Shown piece after piece: positions 36,301 through 49,520 of a stretch of 64,000 nucleotides of DNA (the first letter of the stretch is position 1; each line of letters opens with the position of its first letter). A model generated the notes under the pieces. It searched no databases. It was not told the origin of the DNA and saw only the letters and a program-made list of their open reading frames with translations. The stretch spans positions 1,922,001 through 1,986,000 of the forward strand of contig JAVHNS010000007.1 of assembly GCA_036872755.1 (NCBI GenBank), given 5' to 3'. This stretch comes from Orbilia blumenaviensis. Taxonomy: Eukaryota; Ascomycota; Orbiliomycetes; Orbiliales; Orbiliaceae. A program made the translations under genes and the position numbers.

Positions 36301-39300
36301 GACTTCGGTCCCAAATATATAGCGTAAGCCCAATCCTGAAGCTTCGGTGATAGCAATATTTTCCTTAATGCAGAACTTGACTGTTAAAAACTGCTGTGTC
36401 TATATCGCAATTTCGCAAGCCAGCTACTTGTTCCGAATATATCTATGTACGCTCAATGGTGATGTTAGTTAAATCTCTATCACAGGTCTAAGACAATCAA
36501 TTGTCTGAAGGTATAAATTCTAAATTGTCCTAAGCCTAGACATGTATGTCAAGCTATGAATGGTATGATAATTTACTGAGACAAGAACCGGTACTAACAT
36601 GGCACAGGCTAAATAGTTCTCTTCACCACTCTCAAGACGTCACTTTAGAAATTTTGACTATCTCAAGCCATTATCTAGAGCTATGATTAAGAAATATGGA
36701 AGTCAGAACTCAAATAAAGCGCAGGTACCAGTTTTAACTGTTGCTACCACGATGGGTGCACTGAAGAAGAACATTGGTTCTAGTAAAAGAAAAAAAAGAA
36801 ATGGGTCCCTGAAAAGCACAAGGTCAGGGGTCTCGCAAGCCGATTTATAGCTGAGGCTTCAAGTGAACCAAATCGCCGATAATTCTCAATTACATAACTC
36901 ATATTCGAGGAGTTAGAAGAAAAGAGAGCAAAAAAGACCCGAAGCGAGACTAGATCGAAAGAGGCTGACGGTGATGATGGCTGGCTGATTTTGATGTTAT
37001 ATATGCCCTATATGAATACTTGCATAGGAATACAACATATGCACTAGTATGTTTGAATTTTGGGTCTGGCAGGCCACATCGTACGGTTGCTTTACGAGAC
37101 CAGTCTATATCAAATAATGAAAAGTTACAAGGCCTAGGCGCATCTATATATACCTAGCTAGATGTATAGATATGCGTATAAATAAGGTATGGCAACCCCC
37201 CCAAAATGTTGAGGAGCTGCGGGGGCTGGTAGGCCAGCTAACAAGAATGCATTTATGTGCCGAGTTAAAGGCGTTATAAGGCTGCCCCCGTAAATCTACT
37301 AAATTCTTGTTGCCTTGAGGTACCCCTATATAGTAGATATCTAAATATGGGGTCTGTCATCAGGTCGTATGAATGACATCTAGAACCTGCTAATAGCTAT
37401 GTGTAGCGTGTATCCATGGTTTGATTGCGGCAATGGGTGGAACATGCTAGCAAGTCAAGCCCGACGTGCGCAACACTTCTGCGTTAGGCCTATGTTGGAT
37501 TATGTGTTGCCTTAATGCTTTTTGCTAGCTCCATGGCCTTAGGGCAGCCATGCAGCCTCGGCACTACTGGCACCGCCACTCGTTAGTCATGATGTTAGTG
37601 AAGCATCGAAGATAGTTCCCAAGTGACTACAAGAGTGGACCAATAACTTGAAACGGGAAACCGACAGCCCTCATTCACACTTAGAATAGGGAGATAGTAT
37701 TTTATTTGGCGGATTGAGATATTCGTGAATAAATACGTAGAATTACTATCAATGGTATGTCAATTTAGCTGAAGGCATATATACATAAATATCTGACCAT
37801 TTTGCAGGTACCTGAGTCCTTATTCGAGTGATTACTTGAGCATATATAATTAAGCAATGTATCTGCTCTAGAAAACGTGAGCGAGTGAGTATAGGACCAC
37901 AACAGGCTTAAAATTCCACAATTTCAAGTACTGAAATGCCTGGAATTCAGCGCAACTACTTGCCTCGTAGACCGGACGCGCGGTAGATAACTACCCACTC
38001 AGCAACTACTTCAGTCAGCGTTTGTTCCGTCTGCGTAGGCCTTTTTCGAAGAAGGATCAGTTGTATCTGGACGCAGTCATGGCGGCAAGTTAGTCAATTA
38101 AGTCAAGACTCAGCTGATGCCCGACTGTAAGAAGGAACTTAACCTTCTCTTCCTGACACTTTCGCCCTTAGCTTCATCAGCTCATCCCGCGGGGTTTTCG
38201 TTATACAACACTCAGGCGCACATTTTCCAACCCTTTTAAATACAAACTCTTTCGGTTGTATACCCGTATGTGAGAATACCAGCCGGCCTGTCTGTAAGTC
38301 TACTAGCCAGCCTGTCTGTGAGGCTACCTTTTGGCCTTGAAGCGTTGGTCACGAGATCGCCATCCCGTTTGTCCGTGTCTAAGGTAACCTTGAAGCGCCC
38401 AAAAATCCTGAATCCCTAATAATCCTGAATAATCCTGAATTCTTGCGTTGTGCCTATCGTATATTGCATGTGGCGCTATCAAAAACCCAAGCAAAAAGAA
38501 AACAAGAGGGCCTTACCTACACTTCGCGACCGAAAGCGTCGCATCCTGCGGGGCTAGCTTGTCTTACCATTTCAAACGTCGTGCTTGCGAGAAATGTAGC
38601 AACTACGCTATTAGCTCGCTATGTTATACCACAAAATAATACCAACGCTAATTGGGCAACGCTAGGGAGCAGAAGTGATCTACTACATGATATAATCCTT
38701 TCCTGGCGCGGAATCCTAGTGTTGACTTCAGCGATGCTTAAGAATAAGCCTTCGCCCTCTACTACCTACGCTGATTTCAACCAACCTTGTGATATCAGAT
38801 TCATCATTACTTTCGGCCTTTCTGGACGGTTATCCTCCGAGTTATTAGCAACATAGCACGACATTTATATCAGTGGGGAATTGATTCGACACTATTGAGT
38901 ATGTAATAGCTTTGGAGGCGAAATATTTTGTCGTGAGGCGACATCACTTTTCGCCACCCCCCACCTAAAAATCAAAAACGGTTGAGATTCATATCTCCGT
39001 CATATGGGAAGATAGTACTGTACAGTGGAGGCCAAAACTGATGATGTATGAATTCCTTTGGCGGATTCTTTAACTGGACTTACAATACAATCGGTTTGTG
39101 AAACATGACTAGATATCAGAAGCGTTTCGAAGCTAATAGTACGGCGAGTTTTCAACTAGACCTGGCATCGGCATTGTTCGATCACGGGCCTGTACGGGGC
39201 CTCGAAACGCCGTAGAGAAGGATATATGGGAGTGACGCCAAAATATTTCTAGGGTGCTCCTAGATGTTAGAAGTAGACGGCCAAAGATCAGGCTGGGTCC

Positions 39301-39766
39301 CACTTCAACCTGTTAGAAAATTCGCTGGTACCATCGCGAGTCGATAAAAAAGGTATCATGCGGCGTGCGGCTTGAAATCGCCAACACGATTGGCTAAACT
39401 TCTAGTCCCGCAAACATGGGCTGCTCAGCTTCTGGTGTGGCTCAACTTCTGGTGTGGCAACGTTAAGCCGGAGGAGTCCGAGCCGCCATTCCCAATCTGG
39501 CATAGACCAGACACAGAGACACAACGCAAAGACTATATCTGTGTTGTTTGTGTTGCGTGGAAGAACAACACATTTATTAGGAAAACATACTAGTCTTGCA
39601 TTGGATTGGTGCGCGACATGGGCAGGAAGGGTGATTTCGTTTCTGATGCTTTATCAACCGGGTGGGACCTCCTCGACGGACCAGCCTCACCATCTATACC
39701 ATCTTCCACTTTTTCTGAGACAAATCTGCCGGGATTTGAGTTACACCGGAAGCCGCAAGCTAGATC
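33334..39766. other. 6.4-kb spacer between ZNF2 and ZNF3
   Basis: A/T-rich, stops in all frames, no gene supported. It holds one ACGAGACC word (37094), a short imperfect duplication around CCAGCCTGTCTGT at 38280-38330, and a tandem repeat at 39424. Open frames at 38443-38856 and 39372-39795 are overlapping, two-frame and have no domain support; the latter covers the ZNF3 promoter. Confidence 0.5.
39424..39457. repeat. Two 17-bp tandem repeats
   Basis: CTCAGCTTCTGGTGTGG and CTCAACTTCTGGTGTGG are adjacent, with one mismatch. They lie about 310 bases upstream of the ZNF3 start codon. Confidence 0.8.
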
Positions 39767-41041
39767 ATGATGCCCTCATTCAATCCCCCCTCTGAACTTG
39801 ACTCTTCCACCAGCCGATATGGCAGCCTTGTAGATGATGTTCTGGATGATGGTATGGAATGCGGCTACCCAAATCTTGAAGATGGATCGTCCAGCGTTTC
39901 TCCGGCTAACCTCAGGGGTTCCATCTAGTTGCTGATTTCGATGACTTTTTGCGACAATTTTATCCCGATGGAGAGGGCCAAGTTGACACAGGTATGGTTC
40001 AGCAACATCGTCCACTACGTTCTGTCAACTATGTGACATGACATCGACAACTAGAGTTCCGGTGTAGTTGTTACGTAGCTAATTTGCTGTACTTCACGTT
40101 GTCCATCAGTCCTAGACAACGCTGTACCCAATTCCAATTCCATCTCATCCTCTAGGTCCACGTTACACCTTCCGAACGGTCCCACTCTGGATTCTTCACC
40201 TCAGCTTGCGCCAGTGCCCGTTGTAGCTTTGGTCAGTTCCTCGTTGCCCGGTACTTTGAGGCACAACACCACCCCCCTACCCGAACAGGCTGCACAAGAA
40301 CCCGGAGATTCTGTCAATCTTTCAGGCAAAAAGCCTATCAGAAGCGGAGTTAAAAGAAAAGCTTCCAAGATATATCCTTGCAGTTTGTGCTCTCATGAAA
40401 CTTCCAATTTAAGAAACCTGGGTAACCACATGAGAGACATCCACGATGTGCTGGCTTTTAAATGTGACAACTGCGAAACCAGGGTCGCCAGGTACGACAA
40501 TTTGGAAAGCCACAGAAAGCATTGTGAACCGCTACCTAGGCCGGCCACCGCCCCGAAAGGTCTGCCTGTTGCAGTAGTTGACCCGCTTGATAAGCGAAAA
40601 CCGGCCAAACGCCAACGCGTTTCCATTCGGACCTTGCACCCAGTCACTAAACCATCCTTGCCACAACCCAGCTTACCTTCGTTCTTCGAAGCTCAAGCCA
40701 CTGTATCCCGTGAACCAACTGAAGCTGTATTGGCGGCTGCGCTGAATTTTTCGGACGAAACATCGGCACTACCGCCCCAAGCCCAAGGTTCTGGGGCAGA
40801 AGGTGCGAGCACAGATAACGACTGTAGCTTCACCTCCAGTGCTAGCTCTACGGAGACCGCTGTTGATCTAGTGTTACAAAATGAAGCCCTAAGACTAGAG
40901 CTAGCAGGGGCTAGGAGAACTCTTGGACAGCTTGAAGGCGCTCTGAAAGAGCTCGAGGCAGTAAAAATTGAACGCGATGTATGGAAGACTTCCTACATGC
41001 GGGAGAAACAAGGCCTAGCTTATGTAAATTGGAATCCATAG
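39767..41041 (+). CDS. ZNF3: two-finger (C2H2 + C2HC) protein, 359 aa
   Basis: Exons 39767-39851, 39929-39991 and 40110-41041; introns 77 and 118 nt, phase 1 and 1. It starts M-M-P-S-F. Exon 2 is 63 nt, the same length as in ZNF2, and encodes A-D-F-D-D-F-L-R-Q-F-Y-P, an acidic/aromatic patch. Exon 3: Ser/Pro-rich, basic patch V-K-R-K-A-S-K, finger 1 Cys 140/143 and His 156/161, spacer D-V-L-A-F-K, finger 2 Cys 168/171, His 184 and Cys 188, then K-R-Q-R-V-S-I-R-T-L and a long C-terminal heptad region (L-R-L-E-L-A-G-A-R-R-T-L) with D-V-W-K near the end. Probably a dimerising nuclear protein; target unknown. Confidence 0.8.
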
Positions 41042-42757
41042 ATCATTAATGTCCTCGTCCCTGTCTCAGAAACTTTAGCGCTTTCTTAATATTTATCCTC
41101 TGTCCTTTTGCTTCTCTTTTTGTTTTTGGCGCGCACGGGGGGTGTCTATTTATTTTATTACCCTGTCTTGATTTTGTTGTCATTTGGGTAGTGTATGTCT
41201 TTGAGCGGCCGTGGGTATTTCTTTTAACTATCCGAAGGTTGGGATACAGCAAACGGATATGTATTCTCCTGTACTTACTAACCATATTCGTTTTCATCGG
41301 TCGGACTTGGTCTCGGTTCAGGTTTCTCCTGTTAGCTCGTCCAGCTTCAAGACGTCAGCTTGGAATATCCACGAATACTGGGTTAACGAAGGCCTGGGGC
41401 ATGTTTACGAGACAAAGAGTTAATAAAAAAAGAGAAGAAAAAACAAAAGAAAAGAAAACAAGAAATAGAAAAGGAAGGAAAGAACGCTGCATTCGTTGCT
41501 CGAGTGTTAGATAGAATTTATCCGCATATACATAATGGATAATATAGTACATTACCTAGAAGACATATAGCTTCTAGATTTAATGTAAACTCTTGATTTG
41601 CGGGATGAGGCTATGCTTCGTTGGGTGCGAGAAAATTGATATCATTTGGTCATGGTGTGAGAACTGACTGTGTCGGGAGTTCTACTGGAAGTCTGGGAGA
41701 ATCGGGCTAACGGGCTTACACTAGTACGCTTTGCGGTTTGTGATCCACTATTTGGTTGGGCACTTAGGAGTACGTGTGTGTAGCCTGGATAGAGGCTGTT
41801 CCAAAATTATGGTATCGTATGGCCTCGGGGTAACACAATCCATAAAAGGGACCAGCCCTAGGCCTACCTGAGTAGGCCCAAACAGCACCAAATGATACAC
41901 TGGGATCGAAATGATCCTATGTGTTCTTCTTTTCCATTGCGAGAATCTAAGATTCCAGCGATACGGAGAATTAGGTGGACCATATTATCCTCTCTTACGC
42001 TTGCCGCTTGCATGATGCATGTTGAATACGGACACTACAGGTACGCCGAGAGTCCCTGGCTCTGCCTAGCGCATCGGGGGTTTCAAGAGTTGGATAACGT
42101 GACGAGATCCGCCGATTGGCTCAGCTATATCTAGTATGTATGTACCCGGTGTCATATCCAACTATAAGAATATACATGCGCGCTGTCTTCTAATGTTCGC
42201 CAATTCATCCAATTATGGGGTGCCGAGAAGGTTAGGTAGGGGCAAAGAAAGTCAGCTGATAAGTATATTTAAGGGTGGTACCGTGTACTTGGTAAGGTGT
42301 ATCAATGGCGGACGGCCGGTCAGCTAATGGCTATCTACTGACATTCCTGGAAGAACCACTGTGTAGCAGATCTTCCATCCTTCTTCATATTGCAGAGCTT
42401 TGTTTTGAACGCCTTGGAAGATTCCCGTCATGCTACGACATTAGGAGAGAAGTTTTTTACATAGCGACATTACCATCCCTTGTGATTTTAACATAGGGTC
42501 GGACACCACTGCACTGGAGGCACCATGTATCTGTATTGGAGGCTGTGGGGTCTAGCCGACCTAGTGGCATTCTAGCGAAGCCGCAAGGTGGGAAATAATG
42601 CCCTCAACAATCAACATGTTTATTTTTATACAGATGAAGCAGGAGGACTTTTTTCCGTCTAAGTTTTTTCTTTCTCCATAATGAACAATCTACGATCGCA
42701 AGACCCGGCTCATGCATAAGCACTACCAGCGGAGGCGTGACAAGTTTTGAGTTGTGG

Positions 42758-42820
42758 CCGTTGTATTTTGAGCCCGTTGTATTTTGAGGGAAACACATAT
42801 TTTGGGCAACACATATTTTG
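42758..42820. repeat. Composite of two adjacent short tandem duplications
   Basis: CCGTTGTATTTTGAG occurs at 42758 and 42774; AACACATATTTTG occurs at 42792 and 42808. The two duplications share the core TATTTTG. Confidence 0.75.
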
Positions 42821-43660
42821 CCCAAACCTGGCTCTAACTAGCCCCAGGGTCAGGGTCTCGGGACACTAACCAAAGACGGCTGGTCCATGACAAGGTTTGG
42901 ATGTCGCACAGGTTTTACAAGGGAGGGTTATGAGATTACTTTTGGTTTAGCTTAGTCTCAATCTTGCATCCGATTGCAATCGTCAAAGGGCTAGAAATCT
43001 GTTGTTGTGCCGCATATTCACCTAGCTGTTAGTCATGCAGTATTCTTTCTCTAGATTAGCTGTTAGTTAGTCATGGTTATTTTCATATCGTATAGGCGTT
43101 TCCGAAGAGAAGATCCTTTTTTCTTTATTAAGATGGTAACACTGTGCAGAGGCTGCGTCTACCATATCTCTGGCACAAGAGGTTTTCGGACCCCCTCCTC
43201 TTGACAGCTAGGTATAAACAGATCTAGCCATGTATTTCTCGCTTGAAATAGTAAGACTCAATGTCAGTTTATAGTGCCCATGTATATTAACCTGTTACGT
43301 TGCCAAGGCCTATCTCACTGAGGCCCTACGAAGACCAGCCTGTGCCCTCTAGGCCTGCTTCTGACTAAAAGCGAGAGGCATTAACTCCCCTTACACCATA
43401 ACTTTCGGATTCAAAGTCTGATTTGGGGGTTGCCTTGGTATGTCATAATGCGTGTGTTTTCTAGGTTTAGGACGGTATAGCCTGAAGGCCTCGTGGGGAA
43501 CGTGAGTATGTGCGTTAGCTCGGCCGCGCCTCGTAGAAACCTTTAAATATTTCAGAATAGTGATTTTGTCTCGTCGGATACCGCTTTAGCCTTGGGTTCG
43601 TACCGTAGGATCGGATAAAGCCTAGCTGTAGCATGTAAGACTCCATTAATTGAGTGATTG

Positions 43661-46230
43661 ACGAGACCAATCGGTCGGCCTTAAACGAGATACAAGCTGG
43701 TAATATTCATAAAGTTCCCAGAGTCTGTGTCAAAGTAGACAGAATGATTTTAATATCCTAGTTACGAATCGTATAATGTTGGTGACAAGGCCAGGAGTTA
43801 AGTCGGAGGGCATGTATCCTCAAAAATCTGTCGGAGTATTTTCGTTGGCCGGGTAGGACTATGTCTGGAACGACTGAGCACCACATATTAATTGATAAAT
43901 ATCTAAGAAACTCGGCAATGAAGCGGAGAGTTTTGAATGTGGTGGGCTGTTATGCTAATTCTGTGATATATCGTCATTGCATTGTGCCTAGGCAGCTCTA
44001 ACCTAGAATACGTTTAATCAGTCTTTCGGCCACGTTGCAACTGCCAGGACAGCTGGAAATGCTAAAAAATTTTCAGATTTATGTTGAAAGATACAAGTAT
44101 GTTAGGAAAAGTACCTACTGTCGCCGCTTAGCGTTCATTCCGGAAGTAAATAGATCCTGGTTAAATTTTTCTCGCTGCATGGTGTTATTCTCCATGACGC
44201 ATTTATGCAAAGTCGAAGTCTGGGCACAGGCTTTTTATGGTATGTAAACTTTTAATATTTGCCATGTCATAATTTCTCTTGAATCGAACAGATAGCGTTC
44301 TGCTTCGTTTAGACTGGTTTACGAGACCAATCAGATGGTATAGTAGTATCCCGAAACATTTGTTCGGTCTAAAAACGTCGCTATACAGTCCCAAGGGCCT
44401 CTTGAGCTACTTTCAACTATTCGGTGTAGAATATTTACGATTGAAAAACGAAAAAAACAAACCATTCTATAAGATATTCTTGGGGGATATCGGGATGCTC
44501 TAGTGTTGTTTCCAGGTCATAAGGCCTAGGGGAATGTATTCCCCGCTTTAGGGGTCACCAGGGCCATGTAAAGGTCTGAGCGTTACTCTGGTTGTTTCTG
44601 AGGACTGATACATGCCTTGAAGCTGGTGAGAAAGCTAGTTGCCCAGCGGCACCTCATTATGGCTTCTTGACGCTAATACCGTCTGTAGCACTTATAGCGA
44701 AAAAAGAAAAAGAGAAGAAGAAGAAAAGTCTGCCTGCCTGCAGGTCAACAAGGTATTGAAATTTTTTCCGTAATTCAGCAAGATCGATATCGCGATCTCA
44801 AATGAATTATTCGGCTGTTGGTAATTAGGATTTATAAGGTGTATACGTGTATATGTGTATGCATACTAGATGCCAAGACCCAGTTCCATGATTGGATGTA
44901 TAGGTGGGTAATACCACGCACTCTCCGCAAAGGATATTCCTAACCATAAGAACTCCTGTTGACACCATAAACCTCTAAGTTACTGGCTTAAGAGAGGTCT
45001 CGTAATTTAATTTTTTATCCCTATTCTATTTAGATAATGGTAGATAGTACTGAAATTGACATGGTCAATAACCATCTACATTTCCTCGGATGTGTGCACA
45101 ATTTTTCTAAGCTAAAAGGGAAATCTGGCATACCTTGTGATGCACATGTGGCAGAGGAAGCATCCCTGTCTAAAATTTGTGGCTTTTAACTGGTCTCATA
45201 AACTAGCCTCCACGAAGTAGCCCGACGCAATTACTCCTTTCAGTCATACCTTAGAATCATGATATATGTAGGAATGACCGCATACTACATCCGTTGGGAT
45301 CAGCTTTTTGTGGAGCAATTCCCAAGCGACTAGCACCAGTTGCTCGTCACCAACTCTATTTGACCTATTTGCTTCCCCAACCAACTGTGGTCTATCAGGC
45401 GTAAGATAAGTTGACCACTAACTGGCGCGATGTATGAGCTGTAGACGTGCACTAGCGGGAAATGTATCAAAATTTAACTTGCATGCATAAATAAATCACG
45501 GGGGTGTAGCGGCTGACCGATCGTAATTCACTAGACCAGTTTTCTCTAAAGAGTAGCGACCGAAGAAAACTTGTGTGTCATTAAGCTGAGCTAAGCTTTA
45601 GGGCTGTCCGATTGTGACAAATACCTGCAGATGATCCAGGATTCAAGCAGTTGCTACTGATTTTATCTGTTGTATGTTCATTTATAATTTTTGTTAAAAG
45701 ATGATTGGCCCTGAGGAGGAGACGGGAGTGCAGGCCATAACATCAACTGCAAGGCCCGCCGGCCGCATCGAATCAAAATTTAACGTTAACCAGGCGTTGT
45801 CTTCGTCTCGGTCCCAAACTCCGTTGACCACAACTGTACTGCCGTATTCTTCAAGCTTCCAAAAATACGATGTCGATTTCAATTTCTCGTAGTATTCTAC
45901 GATGTGAATATTGAATTTTCTAATAAACTCGCAGCTTCTGCATTTAATGAAGTATTTAGATATAGTAAGTTTATAAAGTTACAAGTATTGAGATATCGGG
46001 AGAAGCTAGAAGTCATCAGAGTTGCGCACCTTGCGTAGATGCGTTTTGCTTCCAATAGCAAGACTGCGTCGCAATAATTCTTCTAACCCAAGATTTGACG
46101 TGTCTCGATCATGGCCTTTTAGCCAATCTCTACCAGCTAACTTAAAAGTATCAGTGGCTGGTGCATTTTATATTTGCAGTGAAAAATCTAGTTTTCTTTT
46201 CGACGTCCTCCTGGTCTTGATTGGTCTCGT
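43661..46230. repeat. Three dispersed copies of ACGAGACCAATC
   Basis: The 12-mer is present at 43661-43672 and 44321-44332 on the plus strand and at 46219-46230 on the minus strand. Shorter versions of the word recur elsewhere between 32 and 62 kb. Confidence 0.75.
45694..45975 (-). pseudogene. Coding-like fragment with a C-x2-C knuckle (possible finger relic)
   Basis: On the minus strand the frame reads I-K-C-R-S-C-E-F-I-R near 45945-45920, then an acidic, Trp-containing segment (V-V-N-G-V-W-D-R-D-E-D-N-A-W) and ends P-I-I-F-stop at 45694. The K-C-x-x-C-E start resembles the second finger of ZNF1 and ZNF3, but the downstream His/Cys and the D-N-L core are missing. No start codon with a full upstream frame is visible. 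The plus strand is also open (63 codons), so coding status is unproved. Confidence 0.2.
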
Positions 46231-47042
46231 TGGGTCTCGACCGCAATAAGCAATACGTCATCGTGTGGAGAGGATAACCTTTAATAAATTTCGCAGACTA
46301 CAATAGGGACTTGCTAATCTCGTCTAAATCACGCGTGCACACTACATGCTACCGTCCCATAGTCCTAATTTGATCGCCGTACGATGTCAATTATGCATAT
46401 ATGTTCTAGGCTTTGCTTTCTTACCCAAATACGTTGGGAATCTGCGCCAAGAGCTCGGATTAGCCTTCTTTTAAATCTACATAAAATTCATACCAATGCA
46501 TTAAAATATTAACTTCACGGGGTCAATAGCACACCCTTATGACGTACCATTCGCATATATATACGCTACAAAAATATTTTTTTGTTCGATCTGTTGTATA
46601 TCATGCCAATGTCTGTAGTTGTTGAAAGGGAAACCGAAAAAAAGAAATAAAGCAGAGCGTGGAAGAAGGACAAGATAGAAGCAGAACTGAGGTATACTGG
46701 TGACTAATAGAAACTAAAAGAATGTCAACGAACGGTGTTGGGAACTATTAAAAATAAGATACTGCGTTCAGCTAGTAACCAAGTGCAAAACATGATAATA
46801 GTCATGATATGAATTGTAAAGATATGCTTCAGTATACAGGCTGGTCTGCGATACTGGGTATAGGTGTATTTTTGACCATTTGAAACACAACCAGATATAT
46901 TATGCAACAGATAGCTAGACTATTGATACCTTACATCTCATATATGTGCCCAGCTAATTGCGATTGATCAGTTCTGGAAATGTGGGTATATAAGGATGCA
47001 TGCAGAGCCTGAAGTACACATATGCTTAGCTCTGTACGTGTG

Positions 47043-47348
47043 TCACGATCGGATTGTGCAACTAGGTGGAAAGGGCGCCAAGAAATAACTTGTGTCAGGA
47101 TCAACAACCCAAACCTGGATCCTGGAATCCAGGCACGATCCTGACACAAACTCAACATGTTGAACGTGTTCGAATTTTACAGGGAAATCGGAGTCTACCC
47201 CGCCGACTAATCTGGCGTTGGCTCGCGGAAGAAAATTCGGGTCTACAAATTCTGCAATCATGTCAATTTTTGAGCTGTACCCTCCATGTGGTGTGCACGA
47301 CAACTGCGTCCAGATTAACATAGCATTCAAAGGACAAGGGTGCAGCAA
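47043..47348 (-). pseudogene. Coding-like fragment, about 100 codons, no family recognised
   Basis: The frame has balanced composition (F-V-D-P-N-F-L-P-R-A-N-A-R, F-P-V-K-F-E-H-V) unlike the surrounding A/T-rich DNA, and a G/C content closer to genes. No splice partners or homologous domain could be identified. It overlaps the hairpin at 47090-47149. It could be an exon of an unrecognised gene, a relic, or chance. Confidence 0.2.
47090..47149. repeat. Nested inverted repeat (hairpin)
   Basis: The outer arms TTGTGTCAGGATC (47090-47102) and GATCCTGACACAA (47137-47149) are perfectly complementary over 13 bp. Inside them CCTGGAT and ATCCAGG form a second 7-bp stem. Confidence 0.85.
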
Positions 47349-49520
47349 TTAAAGATATGTTTCTGCTGAGCCATATTATTGGAGAAATCGTCATGGTTTA
47401 CCTTGTAGCTCGCATATCTAGTGTCGTTTTTTATTGTCGGGTTTTACTTTTCTTCTTTTTTTATTTGGGCGAGAGCTGAGTAATGATCGCACGAGCGTTT
47501 GCCTTTGCGGTTTGATTGACGATTGTCGCGTGATAGGTATGTATAAAGTAGACATTGGGTCTCTTCAAAATCTTCCTCGCGCTCTCTATCGTCATGATAC
47601 CCAAATTCACATGACACCGGTACTGATTAAATAAGGCAGTTGTTGTTTAGCTATAGGTTTCCCTTCATATCATGTTTTCTTTATGCATATATGTGCCCAT
47701 TTCGAATATTTCTTTTTTCGTAATGTGTATACCGCAGTCATCGCAACAGCATCGTTTCTCTTGTATTGCTGTTATATACTTGAGAACCTCTAAATCTCAT
47801 TAAGGATAAGATCGAAATATTTATTCTGTTGTTAGAAAGGTTAAGAGACCTAGTGATCTCTTTTGGGTTATGTTAACTGGGTTGAGTTCACCAGGGAATG
47901 AAATCTCACTCGTCAAATTTCTACAAGAAAGAGGTTGCACAACGAAATCTTGAGACTAGGACAACCAAGCTGAGGGTCTTATAAACGCCGTTCACTCCAG
48001 GGCCCTAAGGTGGACTTACTAATGCCACAAATGCTTCCCCACGTAGGCTTCCCGCCATACTAGGTTCCCCATATCGCATTCTCTTCCTCCTCTCCTATAG
48101 GACTCTGCCATACTTCAAACGACCTATCGCTTTTGTTCACAGCCAATCTAGTTTTAGGATATTCGTGAGGCCCGTCAGCACAACTGGTAGCGATACCCCA
48201 TCAAGAGGCCCCTGTCTCCCGGTTGCGATATATTATTACGGGCCGTGAAGGAATTCGAGTTTTAAGTTATCTATTTTCGGACTACTGCCAAAGCTTTGAG
48301 CCTATCCAATAAAATAGTGTCCTTTTTTTGGTTGCGGCATCTAAGCTTGCTCAGCCATGAGCGAAGCTCTTGGTTATATCCTGTTTCTGTATTTTCAAGT
48401 CGGAATTTTGGACTCGTTCAGCTGCAGCAGGCACAGATCGATAGGGGTCAAGGTTATGATTTGACAACAACTTGACACCAACTCGATCGCGATCAATTCC
48501 ATATAAATCATCATGAACGACGCGACTATCTGCTGTTTTTCAATCATATACGGTAAAAGCTGAACAAGACGACGTTCTGTGACAGGATCTTTCCTTCAGT
48601 GCATTATGCCTTCCTTGACGTGGAAACCTGGTTCAAATTCGAAACTTGCTTACCGTATCGAGCAGCAGGTCGATACTGCTTCCAAGCGTAAGTAAAAACC
48701 CTCCAGAGTAAACGACGCCCTAACTAAACACAGATAGAAGAATTAAGCTGACACATAACGCATGCTTAGTTAGCGCCATCACACCTTTTATTGATGCCTC
48801 GGGTCTCATTCTCATATGTTAGTTCCGCTCATACACAAACATACGGGCCTTCCAACCTCTTTTCCAATTTTGTGGCCAGGGCTCGGTGGCCTCTCCTAAT
48901 ATCATACAGGCTGGATTTCAAGCAAAAGTAAGGGTAAGACACGGGATAAATGGTCGACAGGAAGGAAAGGGAGAAATACACAAACAGGAACATGAAATTA
49001 ATCCTGACTAAGTAATGCCAACGCTGCCCCAGCCTGACCATAGTATCGTGCAGCACAAGGTTGGCCGGCCCCATTACTAGAGTCAGGAAGGATAAAAGTC
49101 AAACATCTGACGTGTTCGGTATCAGATGTCGTGGTTGCAATTGCTTGCATTCACTCAACCGAAAAGGTTAGCCATATTAAAATGTCTTTTTTTTTGATAG
49201 ACCGTCGAATCGAAATCAAAACGCTGAAGAGGTTTATGCAAACTGGCCAGGTCTCGTAGGCGAGATATAGCTCTAGCCAATAGCTGTCGGTTTAGAACCG
49301 AGTTAACCTCTGGCAAGTTTCCTGGGTTCAACTGGATATCACGCTAATATGTGAGCTCAGAACAAAATACAATATCAATCGTTACGAGGCCAAGCTGGAT
49401 CCATCACAATTCAAGAACCTACCGACAACTTTACATGCATCAAACATGCACTAGACTGAGCAGTACGCCTCATAACCAGAAAATTGCGACTAGTTTTAGC
49501 TAATGTAGCTAACTAACTAA

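Noticed and set aside
38443..39795. Overlapping open frames upstream of ZNF3
   Set aside because: Two frames are open at once in each case, without conserved features; the region is better read as spacer and ZNF3 promoter.
8080..44531. Apparent excess of AGGCCTAG/CTAGGCCT words
   Set aside because: Copies are scattered across both compartments without longer shared context, so I treat this as compositional until counted against a control.
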